DNA from: JAOUEA01 sp963762075
Lineage (GTDB): Bacteria; Actinomycetota; UBA4738; HRBIN12
Length of the DNA: 64,000 nucleotides
Direction: 5' to 3'
Assembly: GCA_963762075.1 (NCBI GenBank)
Contig: CAVXJC010000003.1
Coordinates: 372,001-436,000 of the forward strand
The notes below the pieces were generated by a model. The model ran no database searches and was not told where the DNA came from. It saw nothing but the letters and a program-made list of their open reading frames with translations. Below are positions 1 through 7,377 of this stretch, piece after piece; the stretch's first letter is position 1; each line of letters opens with the position of its first letter. Position numbers and translations under genes: made by a program.

Positions 1-1
1 T

Positions 2-1081
2 ATGAACGGGTTCGTCCGTGCGTTCCGCATCAAGGGCAACGGCTGCGAGAAGGATCCGAAAGTGCGGCCGTGCCCGAAGACGACGTCGGGACCCGGTCGG
101 GCTCGCACGCCCGACCTGATGGGCTATCACACGGCGCGGGAGATCCCGAACTACTGGGCCTACGCCGAGAAGTACACGCTGCACGACCACATGTTCGCCC
201 CGACCGACTCGTGGACGCTTCCGGCCCACCTGTTCTTGGTGTCGGGGTGGTCGGCGCGATGTCCGGTGCCTGATGACCCGATGGCGTGCGTGTCGGATCA
301 GCGCAACCCGGGTCGGCGGCCAGGGCTCGGTTCCAAGAACTGGACACCCGATGCGGGCGAGCCGCTTCCTTACGTCTGGGCCGACATCACCTGGCTCCTC
401 TATCAGGCAGGCGTGTCGTGGGGCTACTTCGTCGGTCCCGGAAGCTGTGTCGTCGCACCTTGTCAGGACTTCGAGGCCACCGAGACGCGCGCGGTGCAGA
501 ACCCGCTGCCCGGATTCCGCACGGTCGACGTGACCGGTCAGCTCGACAACGTGCTGGCGAACACCGACTTCCTCGAAGCGGCGCGTGAGGGCACGTTGCC
601 GAGCGTCTCGTGGGTGATGCCGACGGAGCGACGGGCCGAACACCCTCCCGACTCGATCGGCGACGGCCAAGCGTGGGTGACCCAGATCGTGAACGCCGTG
701 ATGCAAGGTCCCGAGGAACAGTGGATGCGCACGGCGATCTTCGTGACGTGGGACGACTGGGGGGGCTTCTACGACCACGTCGAGCCGCCGGTCGTCGACG
801 AGAACGGATGGGGTCTTCGCGTGCCGTCATTCGTGATCAGCCCGTGGGCGCGCGCGGGATACATCGACTCGCAGACGCTCAGCTACGACGCGTACCTCAA
901 GCTGATCGAGGACCGGTTCCTGGGCGGGCAGCGTCTCGATCCTCGAACCGACGGTTGGCCCGACGCTCGTCCGACCGTCCGCGAGGAGGTGGAGGAGCTG
1001 GGCGACCTGGCCTATAGCTTCGACTTCACACAGGAGCCGCTGTCGACGCTGGTCCTCGATCCGTATCCGGGCGTGGGCTGA
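2..1081 (+). CDS. Phosphoesterase-family protein (phospholipase C / acid phosphatase-like), 5' truncated
   Basis: The visible 359 residues match the alkaline-phosphatase-like phosphoesterase family that includes bacterial non-haemolytic phospholipases C. Recognisable blocks are the HDHMFAPTDSW region near residue 60, SWVMPT near 202, FVTWDDWGGFYDHVEPP near 247 and a VPSFVISPWAR block near 274. Family members carry an N-terminal signal peptide and an ENRSFDHYFG-like metal-binding block before this point. Neither is present, so the reading frame almost certainly enters from outside the window and the ATG at base 2 is internal. Members are usually secreted and hydrolyse phosphate esters, often of phospholipids; the substrate here cannot be told. 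Confidence 0.8.
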   Translation: MNGFVRAFRIKGNGCEKDPKVRPCPKTTSGPGRARTPDLMGYHTAREIPNYWAYAEKYTLHDHMFAPTDSWTLPAHLFLVSGWSARCPVPDDPMACVSDQRNPGRRPGLGSKNWTPDAGEPLPYVWADITWLLYQAGVSWGYFVGPGSCVVAPCQDFEATETRAVQNPLPGFRTVDVTGQLDNVLANTDFLEAAREGTLPSVSWVMPTERRAEHPPDSIGDGQAWVTQIVNAVMQGPEEQWMRTAIFVTWDDWGGFYDHVEPPVVDENGWGLRVPSFVISPWARAGYIDSQTLSYDAYLKLIEDRFLGGQRLDPRTDGWPDARPTVREEVEELGDLAYSFDFTQEPLSTLVLDPYPGVG

Positions 1082-1115
1082 GCCTTGTCGGCCTCACCGC
1101 TCGAGAGCTCGAGGG

Positions 1116-1186
1116 CTGGGGCGCAAGGATTCGAACCTCGACTAACAGGGCCAGAACCTGTCGTGCTGCCGTTACACCACGCCCCA
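1116..1186 (-). tRNA. tRNA-Gln (anticodon CTG)
   Basis: Read on the minus strand, the 71 bases fold as a cloverleaf. The acceptor stem TGGGGCG pairs with CGCCCCA and a G discriminator follows. The anticodon loop TTCTGGC sits on a five-pair stem (ACAGG/CCTGT) and gives anticodon CTG. The T arm has the standard GGTTCGAATCC. No CCA is encoded. On the same strand a TAGCAT hexamer lies about 12 bases upstream of the 5' end and could be a -10 element, but no convincing -35 is visible. Confidence 0.93.
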
Positions 1187-1302
1187 ACGTAGCCACGGCA
1201 TGCTAGCAACGGCGACCCCATGCGGCCAGGATGTATCGCGCGTGGCCCCGACATGCCACCTCGACGCGGTTTGCGCCGCAAGCTGACCCACGACCTCGCC
1301 GT

Positions 1303-1332
1303 TTGACCCGGACCTGTCCTGGGGAATACGGT
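1303..1332 (+). promoter_or_regulatory. Candidate promoter of the HU gene
   Basis: TTGACC (1303-1308) and TACGGT (1327-1332) are separated by 18 bases, a near-consensus primary sigma spacing. The implied start of transcription is about 30 bases before the HU start codon, leaving room for the GGAGG ribosome binding site at about 1358. It is one of the few promoters in the window with a recognisable -35. Confidence 0.5.
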
Positions 1333-1369
1333 TGGGGTTCGGAACCGTGCTCGACCGGAGGGAGCAGCC

Positions 1370-1660
1370 ATGAACAAGGGTGGCTTGGTCGCGGAGGTTT
1401 CCAGTCGCACCGGCCTTTCGAAGGCCGATGCCGGCAGGGCGATCGATGCGGCGATCGACTCGATCCGCGACTCCGTCGTGCGGGGCGAACGTGTGACCCT
1501 CGCCGACTTCGGCACATTCGAGCGCAAGCATCGCAACGAGCGCATCGCTCGGAACCCGCGTCGGCCCCAGACCCCCATCGTGGTGCCTGCCCGCGATCTT
1601 CCGGCGTTCACACCCGGCAAGGAGTTCCGGGTGCAGGTGGTCACGACGTCTGGAGGATGA
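1370..1660 (+). CDS. hup: HU-type histone-like DNA-binding protein
   Basis: This 96-residue protein fits the bacterial HU/IHF family in length and motifs. It starts MNKGGLV, has the helical dimerisation region to about residue 45, the conserved GERVTLADFGTFE turn (residues 39-51), and the DNA-binding beta arm around residues 54-75 with RNPRRPQTP. It bends and compacts DNA as a dimer. The lysine- and alanine-rich C-terminal tail of mycobacterial HupB is absent, so this is the short form. GGAGG lies 7-11 bases before the ATG. The gene is monocistronic and faces a convergent small gene. Confidence 0.93.
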   Translation: MNKGGLVAEVSSRTGLSKADAGRAIDAAIDSIRDSVVRGERVTLADFGTFERKHRNERIARNPRRPQTPIVVPARDLPAFTPGKEFRVQVVTTSGG

Positions 1661-1662
1661 GA

Positions 1663-1707
1663 CGTCACGCTCGAGGCGGAGGCGCCCTCGCTCACTCGAA
1701 CGTGACG
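1663..1707. terminator. Hairpin between convergent hup and cold-shock-like gene
   Basis: Arms 1663-1675 and 1695-1707 pair over 13 positions with one mismatch and enclose a 19-base loop. The second arm overlaps the last codons of the minus-strand gene. Its position between two convergent stop codons fits a shared terminator, but there is no U tract, so this rests on position and folding only. Confidence 0.35.
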
Positions 1708-1901
1708 AGGCGCAATCCTCGGGCCACCGGCGAGCCATCGGCATCGTCGAGATCGAAGATCACCCGCTGACCGAGACGCAACGTCAGGATGCCCGAGAGC
1801 TCGAGCGATGTTGCGTCGATCGCGACCTCGGTGTGATCGTCCATGAGCAGCGAGCCGGTCGCGGCCTCCAGATCGAACTCCTTGATCGTGCCCTGGGCCA
1901 T
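1692..1901 (-). CDS. Small cold-shock-domain-like protein
   Basis: The 69-residue product has the layout of a cold-shock (OB-fold) domain: an N-terminal GTIKEFD strand, a DDHTEVAIDATSLE stretch like the family's DDGSEVFVHFSAL, and a LRLGQRVIFDL strand near the end. The aromatic RNP1 motif (KGFGFI) is replaced by ATGSLLMDD, so nucleic-acid binding by the classical surface is doubtful. It begins 15 bases after the cofC stop on the same strand, suggesting cotranscription. A GAGGGG ribosome binding site lies about ten bases upstream. It could be a divergent regulator or simply an OB-fold protein of unknown role. Confidence 0.65.
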   Translation of the reverse strand: MAQGTIKEFDLEAATGSLLMDDHTEVAIDATSLELSGILTLRLGQRVIFDLDDADGSPVARGLRLVTFE

Positions 1902-1916
1902 CGGCGATCGTCCCCT

Positions 1917-2561
1917 CTAGGTCCGGGTCGCAACACGCGCCCCGAGTTCCAAGTCCCGGCATACCTGCAGCGTTCGCCCCTCCCGCCGCGACTCCAGCAC
2001 CGTGAGGATATCGCTCGGCAGATCGAGGTCGAACGCGAGCTCTCTCGCCTCGACCACCGCCACGGGCACGCCGGCTTCCGACGCTGCCTGCAGGTGTCGG
2101 CGGTAGGAATCGTGGCCGAACCGAGCGCCGATCGAAGCGGGAGGCCGGCGGACGAGCAGATTCGTGCCGCCCTCGTCGGCCGAGGGTGCGACGACGACCG
2201 CACCAAGCGTTCTGAGCGCTCGGGTCAGCGCCGGGTGCGTGACGAGCGGTGTGTCCGGCAGCAGTACGGCCAAGGTGTCGACGAGGCGTCCGTCGGCTTC
2301 TTCCTCGACCTGGCGGATCGCGTTCGCGAGCGGAGGGTGCTCCTCCTCGATCGCATGCGCAGCGCGCGACATCGCGATCTCGAGCACCGCCTCGTCGGGA
2401 GAGACCACCCACGTCTCCCAGCCGTTGACGGCCAGCGTGACATCGAGCACGTCCTCGAGCATCGCGAGCGTGAGGGCGCCGCGTTCCAGCGGCGTCAGCA
2501 CCGGATCGAGGCGACCTTTGGCCTCAGCCAAGGACTTCACGGGGAGAACGATCACACGCAC
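1917..2561 (-). CDS. cofC: 2-phospho-L-lactate / phosphoenolpyruvate guanylyltransferase CofC (FbiD)
   Basis: The 214-residue protein activates 2-phospholactate or phosphoenolpyruvate with GTP, the first committed step towards the side chain of coenzyme F420. Diagnostic features are the N-terminal VLPVKSLAEAKGRL nucleotide-binding loop (K9, K15, R17), LPDTPLV at 101-107 and the APSADEGGTNLL loop at 125-136. The GTG at 2561 is chosen because it places this loop at the very N-terminus, as in the family; the frame stays open upstream but encodes nothing family-like. No fbiA, fbiB or fbiC gene is in the window, so the rest of the pathway must lie elsewhere. Confidence 0.88.
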   Translation of the reverse strand: MRVIVLPVKSLAEAKGRLDPVLTPLERGALTLAMLEDVLDVTLAVNGWETWVVSPDEAVLEIAMSRAAHAIEEEHPPLANAIRQVEEEADGRLVDTLAVLLPDTPLVTHPALTRALRTLGAVVVAPSADEGGTNLLVRRPPASIGARFGHDSYRRHLQAASEAGVPVAVVEARELAFDLDLPSDILTVLESRREGRTLQVCRDLELGARVATRT

Positions 2562-2708
2562 GGGCGGGAAGCCTAACGCGATGGTTCGGGCGACGAGGCC
2601 ATCGAGGGCGCGGCCGGCGTATCGCGATAGGCTCATCGCCTGCTCGATCTCGGTGCCGTCCGCTCGACCGGCGACGGTGACCGGCCACGACGGAGGGTCC
2701 TGACTCAC

Positions 2709-3329
2709 ATGTCGACCATCGCCATGCGGCTCGCCCCCGCGCGTTCGTCCGTATCGAGCCGGGCGATCTTCTCCGTCGTCTGCGCCGTCGCCGGCAGCCT
2801 GCTGGTCGCGGGGCTCGCGCAGATCTCGTACGCCCTGCCGTTCACGCCGGTGCCGATCACCGGACAAACGCTCGGCGTGCTGCTCATCGGCGCCGCCTAC
2901 GGACCCGGCCTCGGCACCGCGACGATCGGCCTCTACCTCGTGTGGGCGGTCGCCGGGCTGCCCGTGCTGGCGCCGGAGCCCGACGGCTCCCACCGCGGCG
3001 GCTTCGAGGTGCTTGCGCTCGCATCGGCGACCGGGGGGTATCTCTGGGGGTTCGCCGCCGCCGCCGCGCTCACGGGCTGGCTCGCATCGCGCGGTTGGGA
3101 TCGTTCGTTACGGTCGTCGATCTCGGCGATGTTGCTGGCGTCGATCGTGATCTACGTCGCGGGTGTGCCGTGGTTGATGGCGGCTACGGGCCTCTCGCTG
3201 CAGCAGGGGCTCGAGTACGGCCTCTACCCGTTCGTCATCGGCGACATGGTGAAGCTGCTCGCGGCGGCGAGCGTGCTGCCCGCCGCGTGGTCGGCGCTCC
3301 GGCATTTGCGGCCCGGCGAAGGAGACTGA
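2709..3329 (+). CDS. bioY: Biotin transporter S component BioY
   Basis: A 206-residue integral membrane protein with six likely transmembrane helices. The family signature PFTPVPITGQT is at residues 44-54, followed by LGVLLIGAAYGP. BioY binds biotin and works alone or as the substrate-specific component of an energy-coupling factor (ECF) transporter. No bioM or bioN genes are adjacent, so it may use a shared ECF module or act alone. It is divergent from cofC across 147 bases. The next gene, plsC, follows almost directly, suggesting one transcript. Confidence 0.92.
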   Translation: MSTIAMRLAPARSSVSSRAIFSVVCAVAGSLLVAGLAQISYALPFTPVPITGQTLGVLLIGAAYGPGLGTATIGLYLVWAVAGLPVLAPEPDGSHRGGFEVLALASATGGYLWGFAAAAALTGWLASRGWDRSLRSSISAMLLASIVIYVAGVPWLMAATGLSLQQGLEYGLYPFVIGDMVKLLAAASVLPAAWSALRHLRPGEGD

Positions 3330-3332
3330 ACG

Positions 3333-4013
3333 CTGGCAGAGCCCTGGTATCACGTCGCGAAGGCCGTGTCGATCCCACCGGTGCGGGGTTGGTTCCGGCT
3401 CCGGTACGAAGGTCTCGAACACATCCCGCAGAGCGGGTCCGCGATCGTCGCCTGCAATCACATCTCCTACCTCGATCCGCTCACGAACGCCTCGGCGGTC
3501 ATGAAGGCGGGTCGGCGGCCCCGCTTCCTTGCGAAGGAGGAGCTGTTCCGCATCCCGCTCGTCGGCTCGGCCTTCCGTGGCGCGAAGCAGATCCCGGTCG
3601 TTCGCGGCTCGGGCGACGCGACCGCGGCGCTGAAGGCCGCCGAACGTTCGATCGCGCACGGCGAGGTCGTCGTGATCTATCCCGAGGGCACCGTGACCAC
3701 CCGTGCGGATCACCTGCCCATGCGGGGCAAGACGGGCGTCATCAGACTCTCGCTCGCGACCGGTGTGCCGATCACACCGCTCGTGAGCTGGGGATCGCAA
3801 GCGGTGTGGCAGAAGTCGGGCAGGGGGAGCCTGAAGTTCGGCCGCCCGGTCTTGCTCAGGGCCGGTCCTGCGATCGACCTGACCGGCCGACGCGATGAGG
3901 CTGGCGAGGTCGCGGCCGTCCGAGCGATGGCCGCCGATGTCATGGACGTGCTCACCGCGATGGTCGAGGAGCTGCGCGCCGCGTACCCGAAGCGGTGGTC
4001 CGCCGGCGGGTAG
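3333..4013 (+). CDS. plsC: 1-acyl-sn-glycerol-3-phosphate acyltransferase (PlsC family)
   Basis: The enzyme transfers an acyl chain to lysophosphatidic acid to make phosphatidic acid at the membrane. Counting from the GTG at 3366, the acyltransferase motifs are NHISYLD (31-37, with the catalytic H and D), the FLAKEELF block (54-61) and YPEGTV (105-110). The conventional start is that GTG. However, the frame reads back as LAEPWYHVAKAV, typical of PlsC N-termini, to a CTG at 3333, and AAGGAG (3319-3324) stands exactly 8 bases before it. No such site precedes the GTG. I therefore give the CTG start (226 residues), with GTG 3366 (215 residues) as the alternative. Confidence 0.85.
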   Translation: MAEPWYHVAKAVSIPPVRGWFRLRYEGLEHIPQSGSAIVACNHISYLDPLTNASAVMKAGRRPRFLAKEELFRIPLVGSAFRGAKQIPVVRGSGDATAALKAAERSIAHGEVVVIYPEGTVTTRADHLPMRGKTGVIRLSLATGVPITPLVSWGSQAVWQKSGRGSLKFGRPVLLRAGPAIDLTGRRDEAGEVAAVRAMAADVMDVLTAMVEELRAAYPKRWSAGG

Positions 4014-4016
4014 GCT
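4011..4016 (+). promoter_or_regulatory. TAGGCT -10 element for a leaderless transcript
   Basis: TAGGCT overlaps the plsC stop codon and ends 7 bases before the ATG at 4024. No ribosome binding site precedes that ATG. The distance places transcription start at or beside the start codon. Confidence 0.45.
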
Positions 4017-4023
4017 CCAACCC

Positions 4024-5203
4024 ATGGCCCATCAACGCGGGTTCTCGACGCGGGCGGTGCACGGCGCGATGCCGCCGGTCGATCAAGAGACGCCGAGCGT
4101 GCCGCTCTACCAGACGTCGACGTTCCGCTTCCCCGACGCCGAAACCTATGCCGACACGATCTCCTTCAAGGCGGCCGGCTACACCTACACCCGTGGATAT
4201 GGGAACCCGACGGTCGCCGCGTTCGAGCAGCAGATGGCCTCGCTCGAGGGCACCGATGCCGCGTTCGGCTTCTCGTCGGGCATGGCCGCGATCAACGCAG
4301 TTCTCGGTGTCGCCGCGCGGGCGGGCGACCGGGTCGTGATGAGCACCGAGCTCTACGGCGGCACCTACGGCCTCGCGACGAACGTGCTTCCTCGCAGTGG
4401 TGTCGAGGTCACGCTCGTCGACCCGCACGATCTCGATGCGGTGAAGGCAGCGTTGGCAGGGGCCGCACTCTTCTACGTCGAGACGATCGCCAACCCGAAC
4501 GTGACCGTCGCGGACCTCGATGCGCTCGGAGCCGTTTGCCGTGACGCGGGCGTGCCCGCAGCGGTCGACAACACGTTCGCCTCGCCGTATCTGTGCAACC
4601 CGGTCACGTACGGGTTCGACTACATCTGCCACTCGGCCACCAAGTACGTCGGTGGCCATCACGACCTGATCGCCGGTGTCGTCTGCACGAGCGACGAGGG
4701 ACGCGCGCGCCTGCGTGACGTCGCGATCGACACCGGCGGCACGATGGCTCCCTTCGAAGCGTGGCTCTGCCTGCGCGGGCTGATGACCCTCGCGTTGCGC
4801 ATGGAGCGTCACTGTGCGAACGCCATGGCGCTCGCGTCTACCCTCGAGTCACACGCGAAGGTCGAGCGCGTGCGGTATCCGGGCGCTCGCCTCGCATGCT
4901 CAGCACGAGGTGGCGTCGAGGTTGCTCGAGCACGGGTACGGAGGCATGGTGGCGATCGAGGTCGCGGGCGGCGTCGAGGGTGCGCGTCGCTTCTGCGACG
5001 CCCTCGAGCTCGCGTGGATCGCGACGAGCCTCGGCGGCACCCACACGCTCGTCGGCCACGCGGCGTCCACGACGCACCGGCAGATGGATCCCGTGGCGCG
5101 CCGGGCGGCCGGTATCGCCGACGGTCTGGTGAGGGTCAGCGTCGGCATCGAGGACGTCGACGACATCGTCGATGACTTCGAGCACGCGCTGGAGAAGGTG
5201 TGA
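4024..5203 (+). pseudogene. PLP-dependent trans-sulfuration enzyme (cystathionine gamma-synthase / gamma-lyase family), frameshifted
   Basis: The first 287 codons encode the family fold: the TRGYGNPT phosphate-binding segment (57-63), SSGMAAI (84-90), VDNTFASP with D182, and the PLP lysine K207 in SATKYVGG. After RYPG (codon 287, ending at 4884) one extra base, about G4885, moves the homologous sequence into another frame. That frame continues LASHAQHEVASRLLEHG and ends at 5203. Without that base the product would be about 392 residues, normal for the family. The downstream ddl gene starts in the GTGA overlap with the second frame's stop, which argues the restored gene is real. Members act on O-acyl-homoserine, cystathionine or methionine; the exact reaction cannot be assigned. 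It may be a real lesion or a sequencing error. Confidence 0.75.
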
Positions 5204-6321
5204 GCGAACGCCGACGTATCGCCGTGGTGTTCGGGGGTCGGTCCGCAGAGCACGAGATCAGCTGTATCTCGGCTCGGTCGGTGATGGATGCGCTCGACCG
5301 CGAGCGTTTCGAGGTCGTGCCCGTCGGCATCACGCGTGACGGCGCGTGGCACCTGATGCCCGGGCCTCCTGCGCTGCCCGCGGAGACCGGCCGGATGCCC
5401 GAGGTCGTCCCCGCCGCGGACGACGGTTCGGGGGTGTCGCTGGCGAGTGAGGCGGCGGCCCATGAGCTGGTCGCGGCCGACGGGAGCCGCGCCTCGATCG
5501 ACGTCGTCTTGCCGGTGCTGCACGGCCCCATGGGCGAGGACGGTGCCGTGCAGGGGATGTTCGAGCTCGCCGGCGTGCCCTACGCCGGCGCGGGAGTGCT
5601 CGGCTCGGCACTCGGTATGGACAAGGCGATCCAGAAGGTGCTGTTCGCAGCGGCGGGCCTGCCCGTGGGCCCGTGGGTCGCCGTGCGCGAGCCAGAGTGG
5701 CTCGAAGACCCTGAAGGCGTCTCGGCGCGCGTCGCTGCCTTGGGTTACCCGGTCTTCGTGAAGCCGGCCACCCTCGGGTCGTCGGTCGGCATCACCAAGG
5801 CCCACGAGGCGGCAGAGCTCGACGATTCGATGGGCACCGCCTTCCGCTTCGCGCGGAAAGCGGTGGTGGAGCACGGCATCGAGCCGGTGCGGGAGATCGA
5901 GTGCGGCGTGCTCGGCAACGACGACCCCGTGGCGTCGATCTGCGGCGAGATCGTGCCGACCGGCCACGAGTTCTACGATTACGAGTCGAAGTACCTCGAC
6001 GAGAACGGCGCGCGGCTGGAGATCCCCGCTGCGGTCGGCGACGACCTGCAGGCGCGCGTGCAGCGCATGGCGGTCGCCGCCTTCCAGGCGATCGAGTGCT
6101 GGGGCATGGCGCGCGTCGACTTCTTCATCCGGGGTGACGAGCTGTTCGTCAACGAGATCAACACGATCCCGGGGTTCACGTCGATCAGCATGTACCCCAA
6201 GCTCTGGGAAGCCAGCGGCCTCTCCTACGGCGACCTGATCGAGCGTCTGATCGATCTCGCGGTCGAGCGCCATGACGCCGAACGCGGCAAGCGCACGACG
6301 GCGCCCGAGCTCGAAACCTGA
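5200..6321 (+). CDS. ddl: D-alanine--D-alanine ligase
   Basis: The 373-residue protein joins two D-alanines with ATP in the cytoplasm for peptidoglycan synthesis. It shows the N-terminal VVFGGRSAEHEIS motif, the ATP-grasp segment KPATLGSSVGITK near residue 188 and the C-terminal NEINTIPGFT metal- and ATP-binding motif near residue 319. The length is normal. The GTG start overlaps the preceding stop codon as GTGA, so translation is probably coupled to the PLP-enzyme gene. Being last before a convergent gene, it probably ends the operon. Confidence 0.95.
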   Translation: MSERRRIAVVFGGRSAEHEISCISARSVMDALDRERFEVVPVGITRDGAWHLMPGPPALPAETGRMPEVVPAADDGSGVSLASEAAAHELVAADGSRASIDVVLPVLHGPMGEDGAVQGMFELAGVPYAGAGVLGSALGMDKAIQKVLFAAAGLPVGPWVAVREPEWLEDPEGVSARVAALGYPVFVKPATLGSSVGITKAHEAAELDDSMGTAFRFARKAVVEHGIEPVREIECGVLGNDDPVASICGEIVPTGHEFYDYESKYLDENGARLEIPAAVGDDLQARVQRMAVAAFQAIECWGMARVDFFIRGDELFVNEINTIPGFTSISMYPKLWEASGLSYGDLIERLIDLAVERHDAERGKRTTAPELET

Positions 6322-6328
6322 GGGCCTC

Positions 6329-6343
6329 GTCCGGGGGCCGGAC
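6329..6343. terminator. Short GC hairpin between convergent ddl and AsnC-domain gene
   Basis: GTCCGG (6329-6334) and CCGGAC (6338-6343) form a six-pair stem with a GGG loop in the 29 bases between two convergent stops. There is no U tract, so its role as a terminator is inferred from position. Confidence 0.35.
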
Positions 6344-6350
6344 CGCGACG

Positions 6351-6584
6351 CTACAGATGCACGACCGGGCAGGTGAGCGTGCGGGTGATGCCCTCGACGG
6401 CCTGGATGCGAGCCACGACCAACTTGCCCAGCTCGTCGACGGTCTTCGCCTCCGCGCGCACGATCACGTCGTACGGGCCGGTGACGTCCTCGGCCTCGGC
6501 CACGCCGGCGATCTCCCGCACCGCATCGGCGACCGATGCCGCCTTGCCTACCTCGGTCTGGATCAGGATGTACGCGTGAACCAC
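6351..6584 (-). CDS. Stand-alone AsnC/Lrp effector-binding (RAM) domain protein
   Basis: The 77-residue product is only the C-terminal ligand-binding domain of Lrp/AsnC regulators: VHAYILIQTEVG, a GVAEAEDVTGPYDVIVRAEA core and a final RTLTCPVVHL strand. No helix-turn-helix is encoded. Such proteins form amino-acid-binding oligomers and may act as sensors or as partners of full-length regulators. The GTG at 6584 is chosen because the domain begins there and a GAGGGGG site stands just upstream; the longer open frame has no similarity. Its regulatory target is unknown. Confidence 0.85.
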   Translation of the reverse strand: MVHAYILIQTEVGKAASVADAVREIAGVAEAEDVTGPYDVIVRAEAKTVDELGKLVVARIQAVEGITRTLTCPVVHL

Positions 6585-6651
6585 GGGGCCCCCTCTGAGC
6601 TCGGCTGAGTAGCGTGATGCTAGTCGTGGACGAGCACGCGGCGCAACGCGC

Positions 6652-7368
6652 ATGCTTTCCCGAGTGAGGCACGCAGCTTCGTTCAAGGATCGTGTCGACG
6701 CGGGGGAACGGCTGGGGCGAGCATTCACCGGCCTGCTCGACACGCCCGTCGTCGTGCTGGGCATCGCACGCGGTGGCGTGATCGTCGCTGCCGAAGTGGC
6801 ACGGACGCTGCGTGCGCCACTCGATGTCGTGATCCCGAGGAAGCTCGGAGCGCCCGGCAACCCGGAGCTCGGCATCGGTGCCGTCGCGCCGGGGATCCGC
6901 GTGGTCGATCGGGCCATGATGAGAAGCCTCGGCGTAGGGGATGCCTACGTCGAGGCCGAAGCGAAGCGGCAGGAAGCGGAGATCGAACGGCGCACCGCGG
7001 CATATCGGGCGGGTGAGCCGCCCATCGATCTGCGCGGGGCGACCGCGATCGTGGTCGACGACGGCATCGCGACCGGGGTCACTGCGGTCGCGGCGCTCAG
7101 GTGGGCGCGGGGACAGGGCGCGTCGAGCGTGATCATGGCGGCGCCCGTCGCTCCCGCCGGCATCGAGCGACGCCTGCGCAGCGAGTGCGATCGGTTCCTG
7201 GTCGAGGTGATGCCCGTGGATCTGCGGTCAGTGGGTCAGTGGTACGACCGCTTCGACCAGACGACCGACGAGGAGGTGCGGGCGGCGATGCGAGCTGCTG
7301 TGCGCCAGCGACAAGGAGACCCTTCTGACCCGAACGTCTCGCGCCCGTCGCGTCGAGGGGGTACATGA
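6652..7368 (+). CDS. Phosphoribosyltransferase-family protein
   Basis: The 238-residue protein contains the type I phosphoribosyltransferase signature VVDDGIATG (134-142), which binds the pyrophosphate donor PRPP, plus IARGGVIVAAEVA (38-50) and a PRKLGAPGNPELGIGAV segment (62-78). Proteins of this subgroup are widespread but mostly uncharacterised, and some are fused to dienelactone-hydrolase domains. The base acceptor cannot be predicted. Transcription is divergent from the AsnC-domain gene and convergent with pckA, nine bases away. The ATG at 6652 has no clear ribosome binding site. Confidence 0.8.
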   Translation: MLSRVRHAASFKDRVDAGERLGRAFTGLLDTPVVVLGIARGGVIVAAEVARTLRAPLDVVIPRKLGAPGNPELGIGAVAPGIRVVDRAMMRSLGVGDAYVEAEAKRQEAEIERRTAAYRAGEPPIDLRGATAIVVDDGIATGVTAVAALRWARGQGASSVIMAAPVAPAGIERRLRSECDRFLVEVMPVDLRSVGQWYDRFDQTTDEEVRAAMRAAVRQRQGDPSDPNVSRPSRRGGT

Positions 7369-7377
7369 CCGGTCGGA

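Noticed and set aside
4900..6672. A 590-codon minus-strand frame
   Set aside because: Arginine-rich shadow of the PLP enzyme and ddl genes with no family motif.
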